DNA of 64,000 nt from Actinacidiphila cocklensis. GTDB taxonomy: Bacteria; Actinomycetota; Actinomycetes; Streptomycetales; Streptomycetaceae. The notes beneath the pieces were generated by a model. The model had not been told where the DNA came from. It saw only the letters and a list, made by a program, of their open reading frames with translations, and made no database searches. The stretch spans positions 62,001-126,000 of the forward strand of contig NZ_CAJSLV010000114.1 of NCBI RefSeq assembly GCF_907177275.1, given 5' to 3'. The position numbers and the translations under genes are program-made. Of this stretch, positions 48,106 through 55,286 are shown piece by piece. Position 1 is the first letter of the stretch, and every line of letters starts with the position of its first letter.

Positions 48106-49530
48106 TTACCCCCGGGGTTTCGCCTTGATCACGGCCGTGACGAGGATCAGCGCCACCACGATGAAACCGGTGCCGACGAGGAGCGCGTCGGAGATGCCGT
48201 CGGCCGTCGCCGAGCGGCTCGCGGGGGCGCCGCCGGCGCCGGCGTCGTAGACGGTGACGAGCACGGCCAGGCCGAGGGCGCCGCCGACCTGCTGCATCGT
48301 CTGCAGGATGCCCGCCGCGATGCCGGAGTCGCGCGGCTCGACACCGCCCAGGATCAGTGCGGTCAGCGGCATCAGGAAGGTGCCGATGCCGACGCCGACC
48401 AGCAGCAGCGGGAACAGCGGGCCGCTGGCGTACGAGGCGTCGGCGCCCAGCTGGGCGAGCCAGCCGACGCCCGCGAGGATCAGGACGATCCCGCTGATGA
48501 TGAGCCGCCGCGGCCCGAACCTGGGCAGCAGCCTGGGCGTGGTGCGCGACATGGCGAACATGGCCACGCCCATCGGCAGGAATCCGATGCCGGCCCTCAG
48601 TGCGGTGAACCCGAGCACCTCCTGCAGAAACTGCGGGACGAAATAGAAGACACTGAAGTTGCAGGCGAGCACGAGGAGCATCGCCGCGTATCCGGCGCTG
48701 CGTGCGCGGTCGGCGAACAGCCGCATCGGCATGATGGGATTCGGGACCCGGAATTGGGTGACGAGGAACACCCCGAGCAGGATCGCCGCACCCGCGAGGG
48801 ACCCGACGGCGACGGCGTCGGTCCATCCCTCCGACTCGCCGCGGATCAGCCCGTACACGAGTGCCGTCAGCCCGGCCGTGGCGGTGAACGCGCCGACGAT
48901 GTCCACCCGCGCGGGACGCTTCTCGGGAGCGGCGATGTATTTCGGCGTGAGGACCACGGCGGCGACGCCGATCGGCACGTTGACGAAGAGCACCCAGCGC
49001 CACGAGGCCCATTCGGTGAGGATTCCGCTGAGAATCATGCCGAGGGCCATGCCGAGTCCGGCGAGGGTCGAGTAGACGGCCAGTGCCTTGTTGCGGGCGT
49101 TGCCCTCCTCGAAATTGGTGACGAGCAGCGACATCGCACCCGGTGCGGCGAAGGCGGCCCCGACGCCCTGGGCCGCACGGGCCGCGAGCAACTGCCAGTC
49201 GTCCACCGCGAATCCGCCGAGCAGCGAGCAGACGGTGAAGAGCAGGACGCCTGCCATGAAGGTGCTGCGGCGCCCGAAGATGTCCCCGGTGCGCCCGCCG
49301 AGCAGCAGCAGGCCGCCGTAGGCGAGCACGTAGGCGTTCAGCACCCAGGACAGCCCGGTGGCGGAGAAGCCCAGATCGGACTGGATCTGCGGGAGTGCGA
49401 CGGTCATCGCGGTGGTGTCGACGACGAACATCATCTGGCAGGAGACGATGATGGCCAGGATGATTCCTGGGCGGTGGGCTAAGTGTCCTTCGGTGCCCGC
49501 AGCCGAGGTGTTGGAGGTGGTGGAAGTCAC
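48106..49530 (-). CDS. DHA2-family (14-TM) MFS drug exporter
   Basis: EmrB/QacA-type antiporter of 474 residues. Motifs: VVDTTAMTVALPQIQSDLGFS in helix 1, LGGRTGDIFGRRSTFMAG in the 2-3 loop, AAQGVGAAFAAPGAMSLLV, and LGLGMALGMILSGIL-type motif C in helix 5. Fourteen helices fit the DHA2 subfamily. GTG start at 49530 with AGAGGAA upstream. It lies upstream of the terpenoid operon on the same strand but has its own terminator; export of the cluster product is a reasonable but unproven role. Confidence 0.88.
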   Translation of the reverse strand: MTSTTSNTSAAGTEGHLAHRPGIILAIIVSCQMMFVVDTTAMTVALPQIQSDLGFSATGLSWVLNAYVLAYGGLLLLGGRTGDIFGRRSTFMAGVLLFTVCSLLGGFAVDDWQLLAARAAQGVGAAFAAPGAMSLLVTNFEEGNARNKALAVYSTLAGLGMALGMILSGILTEWASWRWVLFVNVPIGVAAVVLTPKYIAAPEKRPARVDIVGAFTATAGLTALVYGLIRGESEGWTDAVAVGSLAGAAILLGVFLVTQFRVPNPIMPMRLFADRARSAGYAAMLLVLACNFSVFYFVPQFLQEVLGFTALRAGIGFLPMGVAMFAMSRTTPRLLPRFGPRRLIISGIVLILAGVGWLAQLGADASYASGPLFPLLLVGVGIGTFLMPLTALILGGVEPRDSGIAAGILQTMQQVGGALGLAVLVTVYDAGAGGAPASRSATADGISDALLVGTGFIVVALILVTAVIKAKPRG

Positions 49531-49848
49531 GCGGGTTCCTCTTCGGTCCGTTCCGCTGGGTCGTACCGTCGTGGAACTTCCCGGTACGTGTGACGTCGTT
49601 GAGGTCGCCTCGGCCCACCCCGTGGTGGCTGCCCTGAGCGGCAGCGGGGCACGCCCTCAACTCAGCTGGAAAGACTAGCAGCGGCCCCTCGGCGGCGTCC
49701 GCCCCCCGTGGCCCCCGGCCCCGGACCCGGTCCGCTCGACGGTGGGAAGCGTGCCGTATTAAGGTCGTATGAGCGGCATCTCGTGTCGGTCACCGGCCGG
49801 GTGAGGCACGGAGGTGTCCGCAAGGCGCCTCACGGAGGAATTCCGCAT
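49531..49848. other. Divergent region between DHA2 exporter and VOC gene
   Basis: No gene. Close to the VOC start there is the inverted repeat GTGAGGC (49801-49807) / GCCTCAC (49827-49833), arms 26 bp apart, which may be an operator. GAGG/CCTC arms resemble those of the repeat in the terpenoid promoter (GCCTCATT), possibly by chance. Confidence 0.45.
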
Positions 49849-50220
49849 ATGGCAGTCGAGTTGAACCACACCATCGTCCACGCCCGGAACAACCGCGAAT
49901 CCGCCGAGTTCCTCGCCGGCATCCTGGGCCTCGAGGTCGGAACGGAGTGGGGTCCCTTCGTCCCCGTCGCCACCGGCAACGGCGTCACCCTGGACTACGC
50001 CAGTTTCCCGGCCGAGTCGATCACCGCGCAGCACTACGCCTTCCTGGTCTCCGACGACGAGTTCGACGCGGCGTTCACGCGCATCCAGCAGGCCGCGATC
50101 ACGTACTACGCCGACCCGTACATGCACCGCGCCGGCGAGATGAACCACTACAACGGCGGCCGCGGACTGTACTTCCGCGACCCGGCCGGCCACGCGATGG
50201 AGATCCTCACCCGCCCCTGA
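49849..50220 (+). CDS. VOC-superfamily (glyoxalase/bleomycin-resistance fold) protein
   Basis: Protein of 123 residues with two beta-alpha-beta-beta-beta units: VELNHTIVHARNNRESAEFLAGILGLEV and the second unit ending GRGLYFRDPAGHAMEILTR. Potential metal ligands are H-T-I-V near the start, H in ITAQHYAFLV and E in MEILT. Such small dioxygenase/resistance-fold proteins have diverse functions; none can be assigned. ATG at 49849 with GGAGGA upstream. Confidence 0.85.
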   Translation: MAVELNHTIVHARNNRESAEFLAGILGLEVGTEWGPFVPVATGNGVTLDYASFPAESITAQHYAFLVSDDEFDAAFTRIQQAAITYYADPYMHRAGEMNHYNGGRGLYFRDPAGHAMEILTRP

Positions 50221-50227
50221 GGGCTGA

Positions 50228-51250
50228 TCAGGCCGCGGGGTCGGGGCGTCGGGGGTGGGCGTCGTGGATCACGCGGGCTGCCGCCACGTCGAGGGCCGCG
50301 TGGCCGGTGGACTTGAAGAGGGTCAGCTCGTGGGGGTCGTGGCGGCCCGGGTGCGTGCCGGCGAGGACCGCGCCGAGGAGGGTGGCACGGGACGGGGCGA
50401 GGCCCTGCAACTCGTGGGCGCCCGCCGGGGGAGGGGAGGTCACGGCGCCCTCCCACTCGGTGAACAGGGTGGCGTCGCGGACCGTGGCCGCGTCGACCTC
50501 CAGGCCCCCGGAGCCGCCGACCGAGCTGACGTGCGCTCCGGGGCGCAGCCAGGCGCGAGTGAGCACCGGCTCGATCGCGGCGGTGCAGCACAGGACGGCA
50601 TCCGCCTCGCGGACGGCCGCCTCGATGGACGCCGAGGCCGCGACGCCGTGGCGCTCGGCAAGCGCGCGGGTGCGGTCCGGGTCCCGGCCGGCGACGGTGA
50701 CCGACGGAGCGGCAGCGGCCGGCCAGGGGCGGCGGCGGGCCGCGGGGGAGCCCTCGGGGGCATCCAACACGGTTGAGAGCAGGGTGAGTTGGGCGTCGGC
50801 CTGCGCGCCGGTGCCGATCACCGCGATCCGGGCGGTGTCAGGACGGGCCAGTGCCAGCAGTGCGGCGGTCGCGGCCGCGGCAGTACGCAGGGCGGTGAGC
50901 GGCTCGGCATCGACCAGGGCCAGCGGGCGGCCGTCCGTCTCGTCGAAGAGGGCGACGACGCCCCGGTGGGCCGTGCGGCCGGGCCGGGCCGGGTCGTCGA
51001 AGACGCTGACCAGCTTGGCGGCCAGCCCGAGACCGGGGACGTAGGCGGGCATCGTCCCGAGCAGGCCGTGCGGTCCCGACGCGGCGATACGGGGCGGTGC
51101 GCTGACCGTCGCCGCCGCGACGGCGACCAGGGCGGTCGCGACGGCTTCGAGCAGCCGCCGCGGGTCGAGCGCGGCGGCGGTGGCGTCCCGGTCGAGGACG
51201 GCCGGCGGGGACGCGGGACTCCCGGGGCGGTGCGGTGCGGCCGGGGTCAT
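50228..51250 (-). CDS. Ornithine cyclodeaminase/mu-crystallin family protein
   Basis: NAD(P)-dependent protein of 340 residues. Family motifs: MPAYVPGLGLAAKLVSVF, GVVALFDETDGRPLALVDAEPLTALRTAAAATAAL, the Rossmann loop IAVIGTGAQADAQL, and VLCCTAAIEPVLTRAWLRPGAHVSSVGG. Members are ornithine cyclodeaminases, alanine dehydrogenases or ketimine/delta1-pyrroline-2-carboxylate reductases, so the precise reaction is open. Its ATG overlaps the stop of the IclR regulator by 4 bp (51247-51250), so both are coupled in one minus-strand operon divergent from the amidohydrolase/dipeptidase pair. Confidence 0.85.
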   Translation of the reverse strand: MTPAAPHRPGSPASPPAVLDRDATAAALDPRRLLEAVATALVAVAAATVSAPPRIAASGPHGLLGTMPAYVPGLGLAAKLVSVFDDPARPGRTAHRGVVALFDETDGRPLALVDAEPLTALRTAAAATAALLALARPDTARIAVIGTGAQADAQLTLLSTVLDAPEGSPAARRRPWPAAAAPSVTVAGRDPDRTRALAERHGVAASASIEAAVREADAVLCCTAAIEPVLTRAWLRPGAHVSSVGGSGGLEVDAATVRDATLFTEWEGAVTSPPPAGAHELQGLAPSRATLLGAVLAGTHPGRHDPHELTLFKSTGHAALDVAAARVIHDAHPRRPDPAA

Positions 51251-52002
51251 CGCCCGCCTCCCGGGGTGCCCAGTGCGGCGGCCAACTCCTCTGTCGCCGC
51301 GAGTAGTCCGGTCCGCAGCCGGGGCAGGTGCCGCTCCTCGAACTCCGGGGTCGGGCCGACCAGGGTCAGCGCGCAGACAGGGCCGCCGTCCTGGGCGTGG
51401 ACGGCGCGGCTGACGGAGGCCACCATCGGCTGGGTGCGGCCGATCTGCACGCCCCAGCCGGTCCTGGCCGTGCGGTCCAGCTCGGCGCGCAGGCCGTCGC
51501 GGCCGTCCAGCGGGTGCCCGGCGGCGGCCGCGGCCGCCAGGTAGGGCGCACGGGCCTGCTCGTCCATGGCCGCGACCAGGGTGAGCGGCCCCGCGAACCG
51601 GTGCACCGGCAGGAGCTCGTCGCGCAGGTCGCTGATCATCTCCAGCCGCTCGGGGCGGACCACGTCGACCACCCGGGACCGGTCGGTCTCGGGGACCTGG
51701 AGGTTGACCATCATCGAGGTGGCCGCGGACAGGCGCTCCAGCACGGGCCGCGCGATACCGACCAGGGAGTGGGCGGCGGCGGTGCGGGAGAGCTGCAGCA
51801 CGGCGGCCCCCGGCAGGTAGCGGTCGCCGATGCGCATGATCCAGCCGCGGCGGACCAGGTCGGCCAGCACCCGGTGCGCGGTGGGCCGCTGCAGGCCGAG
51901 CGCGTCGGCGATCTCGCTGAGCCGCAGCGGCCGGTCGGAGCGGATGACCGTCTCCACGAGGTCCAGGGCCTTGTCCACCGCGGAGCTGCCGGACGCGGGC
52001 AT
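51247..52002 (-). CDS. IclR-family transcriptional regulator
   Basis: Regulator of 251 residues. Winged HTH at the N-terminus (AVDKALDLVETVIRSDRPLRLSEIADALGLQRPTAHRVLADLVRRGWI), then the IclR effector-binding domain from about 75 (SLVGIARPVLERLSAATSMMVNL, GVQIGRTQPMVASVSRAVHAQ, GPVCALTLVGP). ATG at 52002. It sits between the two divergent halves of the locus and most likely binds the palindrome at 52117-52135 to control both directions. Confidence 0.9.
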   Translation of the reverse strand: MPASGSSAVDKALDLVETVIRSDRPLRLSEIADALGLQRPTAHRVLADLVRRGWIMRIGDRYLPGAAVLQLSRTAAAHSLVGIARPVLERLSAATSMMVNLQVPETDRSRVVDVVRPERLEMISDLRDELLPVHRFAGPLTLVAAMDEQARAPYLAAAAAAGHPLDGRDGLRAELDRTARTGWGVQIGRTQPMVASVSRAVHAQDGGPVCALTLVGPTPEFEERHLPRLRTGLLAATEELAAALGTPGGGR

Positions 52003-52116
52003 GGGGCGGTCCTCTCGTCGTCTGCGCGCGGACCTGCCCCGGCGCCGTTCGCTGCGGCCCTGCCGGCCGCCGCGAGGGGCAGGTAGGGTGAGCACTGTTC
52101 CGTACTGCGGACTATC

Positions 52117-52135
52117 TGTTGCAAGCAATGTAACA
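52117..52135. promoter_or_regulatory. Probable IclR operator
   Basis: TGTTGCA-AGCAA-TGTAACA: 7-bp arms (one mismatch) around a 5-bp centre, located 24 bp before the amidohydrolase start. A second, weaker inverted repeat GTTCCGTACTGCGGAC is at 52097-52112. Position between divergent genes fits autoregulation. Confidence 0.55.
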
Positions 52136-52158
52136 GCGGGACCCGGGAGGGAGAACCC

Positions 52159-53517
52159 ATGAGTGACGAGCCGGCCGGCGCCCCCACGCCGTTCGCCGCG
52201 GCGCAGGCGGGCGCCGTGGTGCTCTACCGCGGCGCGACCGTCATCGACGGCACCGGCGCCCCGGCCCGCCCCGGCACCACCGTCGTGGTCGACGGCGAGC
52301 GGATCGTCCGGGTCGCCGCCGACGCCGAGGTCGACCCGGCCGGGTACGACGGCGCCGAGCTGGTGGACCTTGCGGGCGCGTTCGTCATCCCGGGCCTGAT
52401 CGACTCCCACCAGCACCTGGCGACCCCGCCCAACCGCCCGGTCGCCGAGGCCGTGCTGCGCCGCGACCTGTTCGGCGGGGTCACCACCGCCCGCGACATG
52501 GCCGACGACCTGCGCCAGGTCGGCGACCTGGCACGCGCCTCGCGGGTCGGCGAGATCGCCGCCCCCGACCTGTACTACGCGGCGCTGATGGCAGGCCCGA
52601 GCTTCTTCGACGACCCGCGCACCTGGCAGGTCTCGCAGGGCGCGGTGCCGGGCCGCAACCCGTGGATGCAGGCCGTCGACGAGGGCACCGACCTCCCGCT
52701 CGCCGTCGCCATGGCCCGCGGCACCTCCGCCGTCGCCGTCAAGATCTACGCGGACCTGCCCGCAGGGCTCGTCGCCGCGATCACCGCGGAGGCGCACCGG
52801 CAGGGGCTGCTGGTCTGGGCGCACGCCGCCGTCTTTCCCGCCAGGCCGGGCGAGGTGGTGGCCGCGGGGGCCGACAGCGTCTCGCACGCGAGCCTGCTGG
52901 TGCACGAGACCGCCGGCAGCGGCCCGCTGGTCCGTTACAAGACCAAGCCGCCGGTCGACGAGGAACGGTTCGCCGGCGGCGACGACCCGCAGATCGAGGC
53001 GCTGTTCGCCACGATGCGCGAACGCGGCACGATCCTGGACGCCACCGCCTCCATGTGGCGCCGGATCGCCGCCGGCAGCGGGGACGACGAGGACGCGCGC
53101 AGCCGCGCCCTCGCCAACGACACCGTCAGCGCCGCGCTGACCGCGCAGGCCCACCGGGCCGGGGTGGAGATCTGCACCGGCACCGACAGCGACCCGGACC
53201 TCACCCAGGCCTGGCCGCCGCTCCACGACGAGCTGGTCTTCCTGCACGAACGCTGCGCCATGACGCCCTTGCAGGTCATCAGGAGTGCCACCCTGGTCGG
53301 TGCGCGCAGCATGGGCGCCGAGGACGAGCGCGGCACCGTGGCGGAGGGCAGGCTCGCCGACCTGGTGGTGCTGGACGCCGACCCGACGGCCGACCTGGCC
53401 GCGGCGCTGCGCAGCATCCGCACGGTCGTCAAGCGCGGGCACCCGCACCACCGTTCGGCCTTCGAAGGCCGCAACCGCGCCGGGGCGCGGGCCGCGAAGG
53501 CCGGGGAGTCCGCATGA
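52159..53517 (+). CDS. Metal-dependent amidohydrolase
   Basis: Cytosolic amidohydrolase of 452 residues, imidazolonepropionase/prolidase-like clade. Metal site: H-x-H in GLIDSHQHL, a candidate carboxylated Lys in VAVKIYAD, H in WAHAAVF, H in DSVSHASLL, and the catalytic Asp in CTGTDSDPD. C-terminal strands KxG..ADLVVLDADP follow the family pattern. ATG at 52159 with GGGAGGGAG upstream. Its stop overlaps the dipeptidase ATG (ATGA), so both enzymes are made together, suggesting sequential hydrolysis of a peptide-like or N-acyl compound. Confidence 0.86.
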   Translation: MSDEPAGAPTPFAAAQAGAVVLYRGATVIDGTGAPARPGTTVVVDGERIVRVAADAEVDPAGYDGAELVDLAGAFVIPGLIDSHQHLATPPNRPVAEAVLRRDLFGGVTTARDMADDLRQVGDLARASRVGEIAAPDLYYAALMAGPSFFDDPRTWQVSQGAVPGRNPWMQAVDEGTDLPLAVAMARGTSAVAVKIYADLPAGLVAAITAEAHRQGLLVWAHAAVFPARPGEVVAAGADSVSHASLLVHETAGSGPLVRYKTKPPVDEERFAGGDDPQIEALFATMRERGTILDATASMWRRIAAGSGDDEDARSRALANDTVSAALTAQAHRAGVEICTGTDSDPDLTQAWPPLHDELVFLHERCAMTPLQVIRSATLVGARSMGAEDERGTVAEGRLADLVVLDADPTADLAAALRSIRTVVKRGHPHHRSAFEGRNRAGARAAKAGESA

Positions 53518-54572
53518 ACACCCCCGTGATCGTCAACGCCCTCGGCGAGCTGCACAACCCCAACGCCGCGCCGGAGACAGCCGGTTCGCTGCTGCAGAGC
53601 AGCAGCGACATCCGCGTCGACGAACGCACCCTCGCCGAGGCGCACGCCTCGGGGCTGACGGCGGTGAACATCACCCTCGGCTACACCCTCGGCGACATGG
53701 AGCCCTACCCGCACACCCTCGCCGAGATCGAGACCTGGGACCGGGTCCTGCGCGAGCACCCCGCGGACCTGCTCAAGGTCAGCACCGCGGGGGACATCCC
53801 GCGCGCCCGCGCGGAAGGCCGGATCGGGGTGATCTACGGGTTCCAGAACTCCGTGGCCGTCGGCCGGGACCTGGACCGGGTGGGGGAGTTCGCCCGCCTC
53901 GGCGTCCGGGTCGTGCAGCTCACGTACAACCAGGCCAACCACGTCGGCGACGGCTCCATGGCGCCGGGCAACCGCGGCCTCACCGCCTTCGGACGTGCAC
54001 TCGTCGAACGCCTCGGCGAGCACCGGCTGATGGTGGACCTCTCCCACAGCGGCGAGAACACCTGCCTGGAAGCGGCGCGGATCGCCACGGCGCCGGTCTC
54101 GATCAACCACACCGGCTGCCGGGCGCTGTGCGACCTGCCGCGCAACAAGACCGACGAGGAGCTGCGGCTGGTCGCCGACCGCGGCGGCTTCGTCGGCATC
54201 TACTTCATGCCGTTCCTGACCGCCTCCGGCCACCCCACCGCGGACGACGTGGTGGACCACCTCGTCCACGCGGTGGACGTGTGCGGCGAGGACGCGGTCG
54301 GCATCGGCACCGACGGCCCGGTCACCGCCGTCGACGACCTGGACGCCTACCGGGACACGCTGGCCGCACACGTGGCGGAACGCCGCCGCGCGGGAGTCGG
54401 CGCGGCCGGCGAGCGCGCCGACACCTACCCGTTCGTGGTGGACCTGCGGGGCGTCGACCAGTTCCGCAAGCTCATCGCCCTGCTGGAGCGGCGCGGCTGG
54501 TCCCCGGAGCGGATCGCCAAGGTCATGGGCGGCAACTTCACCGCCTACGCGCAGCGCGTCTGGGGCGACTGA
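53514..54572 (+). CDS. Membrane dipeptidase-like protein (peptidase M19 family), altered metal site
   Basis: Protein of 352 residues with M19 features: YNQANHVGDGSM, LMVDLSHSGENT, SINHTGCRALCDLPRNKTDEEL, GFVGIYFMPFL, GIGTDGPV and KVMGGNFTAYAQRVW. The usual N-terminal HxD (DGHND) is replaced by ELHNPN and the bridging Glu appears as GFQNS, so the binuclear zinc site is not canonical. It may be a divergent branch with one metal or another activity. No signal peptide. Coupled to the amidohydrolase by a 4-bp overlap. Confidence 0.8.
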   Translation: MNTPVIVNALGELHNPNAAPETAGSLLQSSSDIRVDERTLAEAHASGLTAVNITLGYTLGDMEPYPHTLAEIETWDRVLREHPADLLKVSTAGDIPRARAEGRIGVIYGFQNSVAVGRDLDRVGEFARLGVRVVQLTYNQANHVGDGSMAPGNRGLTAFGRALVERLGEHRLMVDLSHSGENTCLEAARIATAPVSINHTGCRALCDLPRNKTDEELRLVADRGGFVGIYFMPFLTASGHPTADDVVDHLVHAVDVCGEDAVGIGTDGPVTAVDDLDAYRDTLAAHVAERRRAGVGAAGERADTYPFVVDLRGVDQFRKLIALLERRGWSPERIAKVMGGNFTAYAQRVWGD

Positions 54573-54606
54573 CGCCGAGCACCCCCCGCAGGACCGCGGC
54601 CCGCGG

Positions 54607-55227
54607 CTACTCGAACCGCGAGGGGTCGCCGGCCCCGCGGCGGAGGATCTCGATCTCGCCGGACGAGAAGTCGACGACCGTGGTGGGCTCGGTGCCGCAG
54701 TCGCCCGAGTCGACCACGGCGTCCACCACGTGGTCGAGACGGTCCTTGATCTCCCAGCCCTGCGTCATCGGCTCGGGCTCGTCGGGGAGCAGCAGGGTGC
54801 TGGAGACCAGCGGCTCGCCCAGCTCGGCGAGCAGCGCCTGCGTCACGACATGGTCGGGGATGCGGACGCCGACGGTCTTCTTCTTGGGGTGCAGCAGCTG
54901 CCGCGGCACCTCCTTCGTCGCCGGCAGGATGAAGGTGTAGCTCCCCGGCGTGGCCGCCTTGACGGTCCGGAAGACGGCGTTGTCGACCTGCACGAACTGC
55001 CCCAGCTGCGCGAAGTTCTGGCAGACCAGGGTGAAGTGGTGCCGGTCGTCGAGGTTCCGGATCGACCGGATGCGGTCGATGCCGTCGCGGTTGCCCAGCC
55101 GGCAGCCCAGGGCGTAGCAGGAGTCCGTCGGGTACGCGGCGAGCGCCCCGGACCGGATGGTGTCCGCCACTTCGCTGATGATGCGCGGCTGGGGGTTGTC
55201 GGGATGTACGTCGAAGTATCGCGCCAT
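54607..55227 (-). CDS. YrdC/Sua5 domain protein (threonylcarbamoyl-AMP synthase family)
   Basis: Protein of 206 residues with the YrdC fold: ALAAYPTDSCYALGCRLGNRDGIDRIRSIRNLDDRHHFTLVCQNF, SYTFILPATKEVPRQLL, VGVRIPDHVV and LVSSTLLLPDE. YrdC enzymes make threonylcarbamoyl-AMP for the tRNA t6A modification. This shorter YciO-like form may be a paralogue with another role, since the essential gene normally sits in the core genome. ATG at 55227. Confidence 0.85.
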   Translation of the reverse strand: MARYFDVHPDNPQPRIISEVADTIRSGALAAYPTDSCYALGCRLGNRDGIDRIRSIRNLDDRHHFTLVCQNFAQLGQFVQVDNAVFRTVKAATPGSYTFILPATKEVPRQLLHPKKKTVGVRIPDHVVTQALLAELGEPLVSSTLLLPDEPEPMTQGWEIKDRLDHVVDAVVDSGDCGTEPTTVVDFSSGEIEILRRGAGDPSRFE

Positions 55228-55286
55228 CGGCCCAGCTTATGGCCCGTGCGGCCCACCGCCAGGACAGACAGGCGCCGCACGGGAGT

